From JANNSX01 sp041397825 (GTDB lineage Bacteria > Pseudomonadota > Alphaproteobacteria > Rhizobiales > Hyphomicrobiaceae): 64,000 nt of DNA. A model generated the notes under the pieces. The model made no database searches, had not been told where the DNA came from, and saw nothing but the letters and a program-made list of their open reading frames with translations. Shown piece after piece: positions 16,942-25,336 of the stretch. The translations under genes were made by a program, and so were the position numbers. The stretch's first letter is position 1; each line of letters starts with the position of its first letter. The stretch is from positions 248,001 to 312,000 of the forward strand of contig JAWKVX010000005.1 of assembly GCA_041397825.1 (NCBI GenBank), in the 5' to 3' direction.

Positions 16942-17015
16942 AGCCGGCCGCCTCTCCGGTCAATCCTCCAGAACAAGAGCCATGCCGATCGCCGGCATCA
17001 TGCAAGGCCGCCGTC

Positions 17016-18017
17016 TCAGTCCCGCGGGCTCGAACCCCGGCGCGGTGGGTCAACCAGCCCGTCCGGCACGCCGAAACCCCAGACGCTCATGCTCTGCTTC
17101 GGCGTCTTGGTCAATCCGTAGGGTGGCGGATTTGCGGCGGCCCACTCCGATTGCTCGACGGCCAGGTTTCGCAACTTAGGTCCCGTCGCCACGACATGCG
17201 CTGCGGCCAGCGTGCCAGGTTGCGCGTTGTCGACGAAGATCTGCGGCGGTGGTCGGACGAAGGCCGGGCATGGGCCGTCGGCATCGACGTGTGCGAGCTG
17301 GTTCGTGAACCTGACGTTGACCAGGTAGTTCCGATTGCAGACCGCGATTTCGGGCGGTTGCCGGGCGGTTTCGAAATAGTCGTAGCCTTCCTTGAGGCGC
17401 TTCCAGAAGCGTATCCACTTGTCGTCCTTGTGGCGCTTCATGTTCGCCTCCGTCATGTGGAACGGATAGGCATGGACATAGAAATATTCCTGGCCGCCGG
17501 TCAGCGCCTCGCGGGCGAGACCATAGATCTCCTCGATCAGCGCGTCGGTCATGGCGTAGCAACCGGCCGAGCGGCAGTCGCCATGAACCATCAGCGAGTT
17601 TCCGGTCCGGCCCAGCGCCTTGTCGTAGGCATTCGGAAAGCCGATGTTGAAGGAAAGATAATACTTCGAGTTCGGATTCATCTGCGCCGAGGTGACCTTG
17701 TAGAAGCCCTCCGGCGCTTGCTTGTCGCCCTCGAACTCCTTGGGGCCGAGGTCGCCCGACCAGTTGCAAATCGGGTAGGTCTTGAAGTGATAGTAATGGC
17801 CGTCGTCGCGGGCCTTCCAGACCTCGAGCTCCGATTCCTCTTTGAAGATGCGGATGAAGATCGGCGCGGCGGTCGTCATGCCCTTGGCGCCCAAGAGGTG
17901 CATGGCCTCCTGGGAGAGCGGCTTCATGGCCGGGGGTGTCTCGACAACCTGACTGCAGCCGGCCACCAGCCATGCCGCGGCCACGGCAAGCCCTACGCGG
18001 GACAAATGCTTGCTCAT
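17016..18017 (-). CDS. YafK-type L,D-transpeptidase, paralogue 3 (predicted lipoprotein)
   Basis: The start at 18017 gives 333 residues with a lipoprotein signal: basic MSKHLSR, a hydrophobic core, then lipobox LVAG-C with Cys21. An alternative ATG at 18053 would add 12 residues. The YafK domain follows: FIRIFKEESELEVWK near 54, YPICNWSGDLGPKEF near 81, APEGFYKVTSAQMNP near 101 and active site MVHGDCRSAGCYAMTD (about 143-158; His145, Cys153). The HGDCRS variant differs from the HGGCSS of the other two. A C-terminal tail of about 100 residues is Pro/Ala-rich. Predicted location is the inner leaflet of the outer membrane or the periplasmic face, so the three paralogues may work at different envelope layers. 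Confidence 0.87.
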   Translation of the reverse strand: MSKHLSRVGLAVAAAWLVAGCSQVVETPPAMKPLSQEAMHLLGAKGMTTAAPIFIRIFKEESELEVWKARDDGHYYHFKTYPICNWSGDLGPKEFEGDKQAPEGFYKVTSAQMNPNSKYYLSFNIGFPNAYDKALGRTGNSLMVHGDCRSAGCYAMTDALIEEIYGLAREALTGGQEYFYVHAYPFHMTEANMKRHKDDKWIRFWKRLKEGYDYFETARQPPEIAVCNRNYLVNVRFTNQLAHVDADGPCPAFVRPPPQIFVDNAQPGTLAAAHVVATGPKLRNLAVEQSEWAAANPPPYGLTKTPKQSMSVWGFGVPDGLVDPPRRGSSPRD

Positions 18018-18078
18018 CAAAAGCCGTGCGATGTTTTTCCAACGCGCTCTCACGCGTACTCCCCCAACATCGATTCGC

Positions 18079-18097
18079 TAACGTTAATATTACGTTA
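18079..18097. promoter_or_regulatory. AT-rich near-palindrome upstream of the lipoprotein YafK gene
   Basis: TAACGT and ACGTTA arms flank TAATATT, itself nearly symmetric, in an otherwise GC-rich chromosome. It lies about 60 bp upstream of the start of the gene at 18017. It could be an operator, or the -10 region of its promoter. No known regulator motif is matched. Confidence 0.35.
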
Positions 18098-18204
18098 ACG
18101 ATACGGTTGGAAGACCAGCCACCGAACAAAAAACCGTGGGCCGATCCCGCTTCCAATGGTGACGACTAAGCCCCCAATGGGGCGGATCTGGGTCGGTGCA
18201 CGCC

Positions 18205-19164
18205 TCAGATCGACCGGCCGATGGACATGAATTTCTCGTGCCGCTGACGGCGGATCTCCTCGGGAGCCTGGCCGTCGAACTCCGCGAGCACCTCGGCGAT
18301 GGCGTCTCCGGTGGCGGTGATGGCCGCGATGGCGTCACGATGGGCGCCGCCCAACGGCTCCGGGATGATCCGGTCTATGATCTTCAGCCGCTCGAGGTCC
18401 TGGGCGGTGATCTTCATGCTGTTGGCCGCATCCTCGGCTTTGTCCGAGTTCCGCCAAAGGATCGACGCGGCGGCCTCCGGCGAGGCCACCGTGTAGATGG
18501 CGTGCTCGAGCATGAGCACGCGGTTGGCCGTGGCGATGGCGACGGCACCGCCCGAGCCACCCTCGCCGATGACGACCGCCACGATCGGCACGCCGAGCGC
18601 GAGACACTGGTCTGTCGAGCGGGCGATCGCCTCGGCCTGGCCGCGCTCCTCGGCCTCGACGCCGGGATAGGCCCCGGCCGTATCGATGAAAGTCACGAGC
18701 GGCAGCGAGAACCGGTCGGCCATCTCCATGAGGCGCTGTGCCTTCCGGTATCCCTCGGGCTTGGCCATGCCGAAATTGTGCCGGACGCGGCCCTCGGTGT
18801 CCGAGCCTTTCTCATGGCCGAGCACGACCACGGCCTTGCCGCGGAACCAGCCGGTGCCGCCGATGATGGCCGGGTCCTCGGCGAAATGCCGGTCGCCGGA
18901 GAGGGGCGTGAAGTCCGTAACCAGCTTCTCGAGATAGTGGGAGAAGTGCGGACGGTCCTGATGGCGAGCCACCTTGGTTTTCTGCCAGGGGGTGAGCTTG
19001 CCGTAGATCTCCTGCAGCGCCGTTCGTGCCTTTTGCTCGAGCTTGCCGATTTCGTCGCCGATCGGCACGCCGCCCTGCTGCCCGATCAGAGAGCGCAGCT
19101 CGACGACCTTGTTCTCGAGCTCAGCCACCGGCTTCTCGAAATCCAGATAGGTCCGGAGTTTCAT
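18205..19164 (-). CDS. accA: Acetyl-CoA carboxylase carboxyltransferase subunit alpha
   Basis: This 319-residue protein is the normal length for AccA. The N-terminal helix (YLDFEKPVAELENKVVEL) is followed by PWQKTKVARHQDRPHFSHYL near 101, then the crotonase-like carboxyltransferase core. That core contains GTGWFRGKAVVVLGHEKG, FSLPLVTFIDTAGAYPGVEA near 197, GEGGSGGAVAIATANRVLM near 230 (oxyanion-hole glycines), EAAASILW and PEPLGGAHRD. With AccD it transfers carboxyl from biotin to acetyl-CoA, the first committed step of fatty-acid synthesis. accD, accB and the housekeeping accC are not in this window; the biotin carboxylase fusion at 61-63 kb is a different system. It is 79 bp downstream of xerD on the same strand. 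Confidence 0.97.
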   Translation of the reverse strand: MKLRTYLDFEKPVAELENKVVELRSLIGQQGGVPIGDEIGKLEQKARTALQEIYGKLTPWQKTKVARHQDRPHFSHYLEKLVTDFTPLSGDRHFAEDPAIIGGTGWFRGKAVVVLGHEKGSDTEGRVRHNFGMAKPEGYRKAQRLMEMADRFSLPLVTFIDTAGAYPGVEAEERGQAEAIARSTDQCLALGVPIVAVVIGEGGSGGAVAIATANRVLMLEHAIYTVASPEAAASILWRNSDKAEDAANSMKITAQDLERLKIIDRIIPEPLGGAHRDAIAAITATGDAIAEVLAEFDGQAPEEIRRQRHEKFMSIGRSI

Positions 19165-19243
19165 ACGTGCTGCTTTCGTTCCGATAGCCGATGCAGCGGC
19201 AAGTTCACCATCCGGCTGGCCAAGTCAAGCGAGAGGCCAGTGG

Positions 19244-20200
19244 TCAATCGTCGCCTGATATGGGTTTTGTCACATGTTTTGCCAGAGGATGGTGGTCGTT
19301 CACCAATCGTTTCAAGCGTTCCTCCAGCACATGCGTGTAGATTTCGGTCGTCGAGATGTCGGCATGCCCGAGTAGCTTCTGGACGGCGCGTAGGTCCGCT
19401 CCTCGGTCGAGAAGGTGGCTGGCGAAGGCATGCCGCAGAACGTGGGGAGAGACGCGATCCGGGTCCAGGCCGGCCTCGACGGCGAGCTCCTTGAGCTCCT
19501 GGCCGACATGCTGGCGCGTGACGTGCCCCAAAGCGCCATGCGAGGGAAACAGCCACTTGGAGGCGGCGGTGCGCCCCGCTTCATGGCCGTCCGCCTCGAG
19601 AAAGGCCGCGAGCGCCTCTTTCGCATGCTGCGACAGCGGCACCAAGCGCTCCCGGCCACCCTTGCCTCTGATCGTCAGCATGCGTGCGTCGCCATCGAGT
19701 ACGCGGCGGGGTAACGATACGAGCTCGCTGACGCGCATGCCGGTCGCATAGAGGAGTTCGATCAATGCTACCAGACGAAGCGCCGTCAATCGGTCGCGAC
19801 CGATGGCGGCCTCGGCCGTCCGTCGGGCCGCCGCCAGCAGGCGATCGACCTCGGCGATCGACAGGATGCGCGGCAGCGGCCGCTCGCGCTTCGGGCCCGG
19901 CAACCGCTCGGCCGGGTTGAAGGCGATGCGCCCCTCGCCTTCCAGGAACTTGAACAGCTGACGGACGGCCGACAGCCGGCGTGCGCGCGAGGTCGCGGCG
20001 AGCCCCTCGCGGTCGAGCGCCTGCAGGTAGCGCCGCATGTCGGCGACGGAGGTGGCGGCGAGCTCCAGCCCCTCGTCGTCGAGGAAGGTCGCGAAATGCT
20101 CCAGATCGCGGCGATAGGCCTCGAGCGTGTTGGCCGCCGCCCCTCGTTCCGCGCTCATCATCTCGAGGAACTGTCGGGCCTCGCTCAACGCGCTCGCCAT
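19244..20200 (-). CDS. xerD: Site-specific tyrosine recombinase XerD
   Basis: A 318-residue tyrosine recombinase with an N-terminal SAM-like core-binding domain (residues 1-90) and a catalytic domain. Catalytic residues visible are Arg156 (GMRVSELVSL), Lys180 (RGKGGRERLVPL), His253-x-x-Arg256 (HVLRHAFASHLL), His279 (LGHADISTTEIYTHV) and Tyr288. It resolves chromosome dimers at dif with XerC and FtsK at the septum. Its chromosomal place beside accA and aroK/aroB fits the housekeeping XerD of alphaproteobacteria rather than an element-borne integrase, and no attachment-site repeats or tRNA target are next to it. Confidence 0.95.
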   Translation of the reverse strand: MASALSEARQFLEMMSAERGAAANTLEAYRRDLEHFATFLDDEGLELAATSVADMRRYLQALDREGLAATSRARRLSAVRQLFKFLEGEGRIAFNPAERLPGPKRERPLPRILSIAEVDRLLAAARRTAEAAIGRDRLTALRLVALIELLYATGMRVSELVSLPRRVLDGDARMLTIRGKGGRERLVPLSQHAKEALAAFLEADGHEAGRTAASKWLFPSHGALGHVTRQHVGQELKELAVEAGLDPDRVSPHVLRHAFASHLLDRGADLRAVQKLLGHADISTTEIYTHVLEERLKRLVNDHHPLAKHVTKPISGDD

Positions 20201-20223
20201 CGGCCGTCCCTTCTTGCGTTGCC

Positions 20224-21948
20224 TCAGCCGCCAGCGCGACGTGGCCAGGCCGGATAGAGAGCTTCGAAGGCGAGCTGGCGCGCCTCACGCTCCATGCCGA
20301 CCCGCTTCAGGGCCCGGATCGAATCACCGAGCGCGAGCTGATGTGCGCCGCCGGGTCCGCCCTTGGCAAGGGCGAGCACGGTCAGCAACACGACCCGGGG
20401 CCGGTCCAGGGCCTTCGTCGCCTCCTGCAACTCGGTCAGCAGCCCCGTCTCCGGCAGCTGGCCCAGATCGGATTGTCCGTCCTTGCCGGCAGCGTCCCAG
20501 ACGGGGATCGGGATGGCGTATTCGAGGGCGTCGAGCACGGTGACGAGCCGCTGCAGGAGATCGGGTGGAAAGACGCCGGCCCGAACCGCGCGCTCGAGCT
20601 CGCCCATGACTCGCGGAATGTCCGTTTCGGTCTTGCTTGAGCCGGCAATCCGGCTCAGCAAGAGCCAGTGACCGAGGCCGAGCCGGTTCCCCAGCGGATC
20701 GAGCTCGGCGTCGCGACGGATCCACTCCGCCGCCGCGTCGGTCCGACCCGCCGCCACGAGAATCTCCACGGCGGTCGGGGCGAACCAGCCGATCTCGCCG
20801 ACCTGTGGCAGCTCGGTTACGGCGTCGGCGAGCAATCCGGCGGCCAGGTGTCCGAGTCCCTCCCGGCTCATCTCGTCGAGCGAGGCGCGGATGTATCGGG
20901 CTTTGCGCAACATGGCGCGCTCGTCGAAGGCGGCCTGGAAGAGCACGGCGCGCCTGAGCGTGCCGTCAGCATCCTGGGCCAGCGGGTTCTGCTTGAGCGA
21001 GGCGTCGATCTCGATCGCCCGATAGGCGTCGGCCAGCGCCGGGCCCTGCACGAGGTGAGCGGCAAAGGCCTGCTCGATGGCCGCGGCATGATCCTCGGCA
21101 TCGAGCGTCGCGTCGGCGGCATAGGCAGCGGCGAGATCCGGCTGAGGACGCTCGCCGAGGCCCGACGGGCCGACCGGGCGAATGAGGGAGATGAAGCGCA
21201 TATCGATGAGATCGGCGCCGCCGGCCGTGGGGAGGCTCGGTGTGCTGCCGCCGCTCAGCTGGTCGAGGACGGCGAGCGCGATCGGCCGGTCTGCTCCCGT
21301 CTCGCGCATGATCTCAGCGGCGAGTGCCGCCTGGGTCTGGTCGCGGGAGAGGGCGGCGCAGTAGGCCGCCATGGCGACATAGTCAGCCCGACGGGCCTTG
21401 CCGAGCCTGACGGCCTCTGTCGTCGGAATCCGTTTGAGGATCGGGCACGCTCCGGCACCGTCGCCGATCGCCAGATTGGCCTGGGCCTCGAGCAAATCTG
21501 TGAGAGGGTCGGCATGCTCTGTCGCGGACAAGAGTTGGGCGGCATCTGCAACCCATCCGGCCTCGATGAGCCGCTGGGCGCGGAATGCGAGTGCCGCCTG
21601 GTTGCCGGCCCGGCCGCCTTTGAGGAGCTGGCGCCAGAGGGCTGCCAGCATCGGCGAGTCGAGCGTTCGCGGCATCGTCGCCGTGACGCGCTCGACGGTT
21701 GCGAGCGGCAGACCGAGCCAGCTGTCGACGTCGGCCGGTGCCGGCTCTTGGCCGGGTCCCGCATCCGATGATCCGGCCGTGCCGCCGTCGATCGGTGGCA
21801 ACTCGGTGCTTTCGATGGCAAGGTCATGGCCTGCAGCGGCGGCCAAACTGCTTGGAATGCCGGCTGTCAGAGCCCATGCGATCGCGGGCCAGATCAGAAG
21901 ACCCGCGCGCGGACGCCAACGGCTATTGGGTGCGAATGCGAACGCCAT
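20224..21948 (-). CDS. Exported protein of unknown function
   Basis: The start at 21948 gives 574 residues. The N-terminus is basic then hydrophobic (LLIWPAIAWALTAGIPSSLAAA, about 17-38), consistent with a signal peptide. The rest is Ala/Leu/Glu-rich and predicted helical, with recurrent units such as QAALAFRAQRLIEAGWVADA and VEILVAAGRTDAAAEWIRRD that look like degenerate TPR/alpha-solenoid repeats. No catalytic motif is evident. The gene overlaps the 3' end of the 48-residue membrane protein gene upstream by 26 bp and is followed by xerD after 23 bp, so the three are likely co-transcribed. I do not recognise a named family. Confidence 0.8.
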   Translation of the reverse strand: MAFAFAPNSRWRPRAGLLIWPAIAWALTAGIPSSLAAAAGHDLAIESTELPPIDGGTAGSSDAGPGQEPAPADVDSWLGLPLATVERVTATMPRTLDSPMLAALWRQLLKGGRAGNQAALAFRAQRLIEAGWVADAAQLLSATEHADPLTDLLEAQANLAIGDGAGACPILKRIPTTEAVRLGKARRADYVAMAAYCAALSRDQTQAALAAEIMRETGADRPIALAVLDQLSGGSTPSLPTAGGADLIDMRFISLIRPVGPSGLGERPQPDLAAAYAADATLDAEDHAAAIEQAFAAHLVQGPALADAYRAIEIDASLKQNPLAQDADGTLRRAVLFQAAFDERAMLRKARYIRASLDEMSREGLGHLAAGLLADAVTELPQVGEIGWFAPTAVEILVAAGRTDAAAEWIRRDAELDPLGNRLGLGHWLLLSRIAGSSKTETDIPRVMGELERAVRAGVFPPDLLQRLVTVLDALEYAIPIPVWDAAGKDGQSDLGQLPETGLLTELQEATKALDRPRVVLLTVLALAKGGPGGAHQLALGDSIRALKRVGMEREARQLAFEALYPAWPRRAGG

Positions 21949-22069
21949 AGACCGGCTTGCTGATTTCCCTGAGTTCCGGCTCGAGAAACAGCGACGCAGC
22001 AAAAAGACTCCCGTAGAGCACACCCACGACCACTCCGAGGACCGCCAGGAATCGAAAGAGGCTTGGCAT
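21923..22069 (-). CDS. Small single-pass membrane protein (48 residues)
   Basis: A short frame missed by length cut-offs: ATG at 22069, stop TAG at 21923-21925. It starts MPSLFRFLAVLGVVVGVLYG, one transmembrane helix (residues about 4-26), and ends with a short soluble tail ELREISKPVYGVRIRTQ. The arrangement (RF-L hydrophobic helix, then a Pro/Glu-Arg-Glu motif) resembles a small conserved protein that I recall near xerD and shikimate kinase in other alphaproteobacteria. That resemblance is from memory and untested. Its 3' end overlaps the start of the next gene in another frame by 26 bp, as expected for coupled translation. It is divergent from aroK. Confidence 0.65.
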   Translation of the reverse strand: MPSLFRFLAVLGVVVGVLYGSLFAASLFLEPELREISKPVYGVRIRTQ

Positions 22070-22246
22070 TCAAAGGCTCTCGCGGATCATTTCGTCGAGG
22101 GGCAATTTGGCTCTATTGTGACCGCTCCGTGTTAGCGTCGCGCCCGGACGGGGGCAAGCACCGATGGCTTCATCGGTTGTCAGGCGAGCTCGAATGTGAA
22201 ACAGACGCCACTATGACCTGTCAGAAAATCGGATTTCCGCCAGTCC

Positions 22247-22891
22247 ATGTCCACTCCGAGCCGTGCCAGCCCAAAGGGTGCCGATAGCGGTGGCCTGGCG
22301 AGCGAGGTTCGTTCGCTGCTGGCCGGCCGCGCCGTCGTCCTCATCGGCATGATGGGGGCGGGCAAGTCGTCGATCGGGCGGCGGCTCGCCGACCGCCTCG
22401 AATTGCCGTTTGTCGACGCCGACACGGCCATCGAGGAGGCGGCCGGCAAATCGATCACAGAGATTTTCGCCGAGCATGGCGAGGAGTATTTTCGCGATGG
22501 CGAGCGCCGGGTGATCGCGCGCTTGCTCGAGGACGGAAACAAGGTCCTCGCGACAGGCGGCGGCGCGTTCATGAGCGAGGGGACACGGACGCTGATCAGG
22601 GAGAGGGCCATCTCGATCTGGCTCAGGGCCGAGCTGCCGGTGCTGCTGGAGCGCGTCAAGCGGCGCTCGAACCGTCCGCTTCTGAGGTCCGGCGACCCGG
22701 CGGCCGTGCTGCAGAGACTGATGGATGAGCGGTATCCGGTGTATGCTCTGGCGGATATCGCCGTCGAGAGCCGGGATGCCCCGCACGAGGTCATCCTCGA
22801 CGAGATCATGGACAGGCTCGTGATCCACCTCCAGGGGGAGCCTGTCGCCGAGATGCGGAGCAGAGATGAGCACGATCATGACGATGGCTGA
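22247..22891 (+). CDS. aroK: Shikimate kinase
   Basis: A 214-residue P-loop kinase, somewhat longer than E. coli AroK because of about 25 extra N-terminal residues. Walker A is GMMGAGKSSIG (residues 34-44). The shikimate-binding Asp follows in LPFVDADTAIEEAAGKSI, then FAEHGEEYFRDGERRVIARL and the glycine-rich Walker-B-like LATGGGAFM near 103, with a lid of RSNRPLLR near 142. It phosphorylates shikimate at O-3 in chorismate synthesis. It overlaps aroB by 26 bp, the common alphaproteobacterial aroKB arrangement. Confidence 0.96.
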   Translation: MSTPSRASPKGADSGGLASEVRSLLAGRAVVLIGMMGAGKSSIGRRLADRLELPFVDADTAIEEAAGKSITEIFAEHGEEYFRDGERRVIARLLEDGNKVLATGGGAFMSEGTRTLIRERAISIWLRAELPVLLERVKRRSNRPLLRSGDPAAVLQRLMDERYPVYALADIAVESRDAPHEVILDEIMDRLVIHLQGEPVAEMRSRDEHDHDDG

Positions 22892-24002
22892 AGCCGGCCC
22901 CGCGATCGTGCCGGTGGCGCTCGGCGGCCGGAGCTACGACATCTTGATCGGTCCGGGTCTCATTGGCCGCCTTGGGGACATGATCGCCGAGCGATGGCCG
23001 GGTGCGCGGGTGGCCATGGTGACGGATGCGACGGTCGAGGCCTTGCACGGTGCGGCGGTCGCTCGGAGCCTGTCAGCCGACAGTCTGCTCGGGACCGTCG
23101 TCGTGCCGCCCGGCGAAGCGTCGAAGAGCTATGCCGAGCTGGCGCGGGTGGTCGACGAGCTGCTCGGGCTGGGCGTCGAGCGGAACGACATCGTCGTGGC
23201 GCTCGGTGGTGGTGTCATCGGCGACCTCGCCGGCTTTGCCGCGTCCGTGCTCAGGCGCGGCGTCCGCTTCGTGCAGGTGCCGACCACATTGCTGGCCCAG
23301 GTCGATTCGTCCATCGGCGGCAAGACCGGCATCAATTCCAGGCACGGCAAGAATCTGGTCGGGGCCTTCCACCAGCCGATCCTGGTGTCCATTGACACAA
23401 CCGTCCTGGAAACCCTTCCCATCCGCCAGCTCCGCGCCGGCTATGCCGAGGTGGCGAAATACGGCCTGCTTGGGGACGGAGCCTTTTTCGAATGGCTCGA
23501 GCGCCACCAGGAGAGGGTGATGGCACGCGACGCCGGGCCGCTCCGGCAGGCAATCGAGACGAGCTGTCGCGCCAAGGCCAAGATCGTTGCCCGTGACGAG
23601 ACCGAGACCGGCGAGCGCGCCCTGCTCAACCTCGGTCATACCTTCGGTCACGCGCTCGAGGCCTGGGCCGGCTTCAGTGACCGCTTGCTGCATGGCGAGG
23701 CGATCGCCATCGGCATGGTGCTCGCATTCGCGTTCTCGGAGCGTCGCGGACTGGCACCGTCGGGCACGTCGGTGCGGGTAAGAGCGCATTTCGAGCGAGC
23801 CGGCCTGCCGACCCGCGTGTCCGAGGTCCCCGGGCAGGTTCGTCCCAGTCCGGAGGCTCTGGTCTCGCTGATGGCCCAGGACAAGAAGGTGATGCGCGGC
23901 AAGCCGACGCTCGTGCTGGCACACGGCATCGGCCAAGCCTTCGTCAGCCGCGAGCAGAGCTGGGCCGAGATCGAGGACTTCCTCACGTCATTCTGCAACT
24001 AG
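22866..24002 (+). CDS. aroB: 3-Dehydroquinate synthase
   Basis: This 378-residue protein has NAD-binding ALGGGVIGDLAGFAASVLRRG near residue 114, VQVPTTLLAQVDSSIGGKTGIN near 137 and the metal ligands Glu (YAEVAKYGLL), His (NLGHTFGHALE) and His (LLHGEAIAIGMVLA). It converts DAHP to 3-dehydroquinate, the second shikimate step. The start at 22866 overlaps aroK by 26 bp; the in-frame Met at 22884 would cut this to 8 bp and is a reasonable alternative. The CNNM/CorC gene follows after 10 bp, so a three-gene operon is likely. Confidence 0.96.
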   Translation: MSTIMTMAEAGPAIVPVALGGRSYDILIGPGLIGRLGDMIAERWPGARVAMVTDATVEALHGAAVARSLSADSLLGTVVVPPGEASKSYAELARVVDELLGLGVERNDIVVALGGGVIGDLAGFAASVLRRGVRFVQVPTTLLAQVDSSIGGKTGINSRHGKNLVGAFHQPILVSIDTTVLETLPIRQLRAGYAEVAKYGLLGDGAFFEWLERHQERVMARDAGPLRQAIETSCRAKAKIVARDETETGERALLNLGHTFGHALEAWAGFSDRLLHGEAIAIGMVLAFAFSERRGLAPSGTSVRVRAHFERAGLPTRVSEVPGQVRPSPEALVSLMAQDKKVMRGKPTLVLAHGIGQAFVSREQSWAEIEDFLTSFCN

Positions 24003-24012
24003 CGATACCTCC

Positions 24013-25311
24013 ATGGAAACCGACATCACCACCTGGATCACGGGCGGCGCGATCTTTGCCCTGCTCGCCATCTCCGCGTTCTTCTCGGGATCCGAGACGG
24101 CACTAACCGCGGCATCGCGGGCCCGCATGCATACCCTCGAGCAGGAAGGCAGCCGGCCGGCCAAGTCCGTGAATGTCCTGCTCGGCGGGCGTGAGCGGCT
24201 CATCGGCGCGCTCCTGCTTGGCAACAACTTCGTCAACATCCTCGCCTCGGCACTTGCTACCGGCTTTCTCATCGACCTGTTCGGCGATTCTGGCGTCATC
24301 ATCGCCACCGCCGCCATGACGGTTTTGATTCTCATCTTCGGCGAGGTGCTGCCGAAGACCTACGCCATCAACTTTCCGAACCGCACCTCGCTCGCTGTCG
24401 CGCCGGTGTTGCGTGTGCTCGTCGCCGTGTTGTCGCCGGTGACGGCTGCGGTGCAGTGGATGGTCCAGCGCGTGTTCGCCCTGTTCGGCATCAGAACCGA
24501 CGGCGTTCCGGACGAGGACTTCGCGCATCAGGAGATCCGCGGCGCCATCGACCTGCACCACAAAGAGGGTACCGTCGTAAAAGGCGACCGCGACATGCTC
24601 GGCGGCATCCTCGATCTGAAAGAGCTCGAGGTGGCGGACGTCATGGTGCACCGGCTCAAGATGGAGACGGTGTCGGCCGACGATCCGCCGGAGAAGGTGG
24701 TGGAGAGCGCGCTCGCCAGCCCGCATACGCGCCTGCCCGTCTGGAAGAACGACCCGGACAACATCATCGGCATTCTGCATGTGAAGGATTTGCTGCGCGA
24801 TCTCGGCCGGCGGAGTTGGGATGCCTCGGGTGTCGATATCGAGGCTCTCGCGACGCCCACCTGGTTCGTGCCGGATACCACGCCACTGAAGAGCCAGCTT
24901 GGCCAGTTCCTGAAGCGGAACAGCCATTTAGCGCTGGTCGTCGACGAGTATGGCGAGGTCCAGGGGCTGGTGACGCTCGAGGACATCCTCGAGGAGATCG
25001 TCGGCCAGATCTCCGACGAGTTCGACCGCTCCGAGGCGTTGATCCGGCCGCAGGCCGATGGTCGTGTCATCGTCGACGGCTCAGTGCCGATCCGCGACCT
25101 CAATCGGCATATGGACTGGGCCCTCCCCGACGACGAGGCGACGACGATCGCCGGCCTCGTCATCCACGAGGCCCAGACCATTCCCGATTCTGGCCGTGCC
25201 TACACCTTCCACGGTTATCGCTTCGAGGTGCTGCGGAAGAGCCGCAACCGGGTGACCGCGCTGAGGATCGAGCGGCTGCCGAAGCCTGCCGCGGACGGCG
25301 ACGGCGGGTGA
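24013..25311 (+). CDS. CNNM/CorC-type membrane protein (DUF21-CBS-CorC_HlyC)
   Basis: A 432-residue protein with an N-terminal DUF21 membrane domain: helices near 12-30 with the motif FFSGSETALTAASRARM, then 63-95 and 103-135. A Bateman pair of CBS motifs follows (VMVHRLKMETVSADDPPEKV, then FLKRNSHLALVVDEYGEVQG near 300), and the C-terminal CorC_HlyC transporter-associated domain starts near 345. Relatives transport or sense Mg2+ and Co2+; the old hemolysin C name is misleading. The gene follows aroB after 10 bp and converges on hpt. Confidence 0.92.
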   Translation: METDITTWITGGAIFALLAISAFFSGSETALTAASRARMHTLEQEGSRPAKSVNVLLGGRERLIGALLLGNNFVNILASALATGFLIDLFGDSGVIIATAAMTVLILIFGEVLPKTYAINFPNRTSLAVAPVLRVLVAVLSPVTAAVQWMVQRVFALFGIRTDGVPDEDFAHQEIRGAIDLHHKEGTVVKGDRDMLGGILDLKELEVADVMVHRLKMETVSADDPPEKVVESALASPHTRLPVWKNDPDNIIGILHVKDLLRDLGRRSWDASGVDIEALATPTWFVPDTTPLKSQLGQFLKRNSHLALVVDEYGEVQGLVTLEDILEEIVGQISDEFDRSEALIRPQADGRVIVDGSVPIRDLNRHMDWALPDDEATTIAGLVIHEAQTIPDSGRAYTFHGYRFEVLRKSRNRVTALRIERLPKPAADGDGG

Positions 25312-25336
25312 CGGAACGGCCCGGTGTGTCGTTGAC

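Noticed and set aside
17026..17040. tRNA T-arm-like sequence (GGGCTCGAACCCCGG)
   Set aside because: It falls at the 3' end of the third YafK gene, and no acceptor, D or anticodon arms can be drawn around it.
19244..20200. Tyrosine recombinase as sign of an integrated element
   Set aside because: The sequence and neighbours are those of housekeeping XerD; there are no attachment repeats, no phage genes and no change in base composition.
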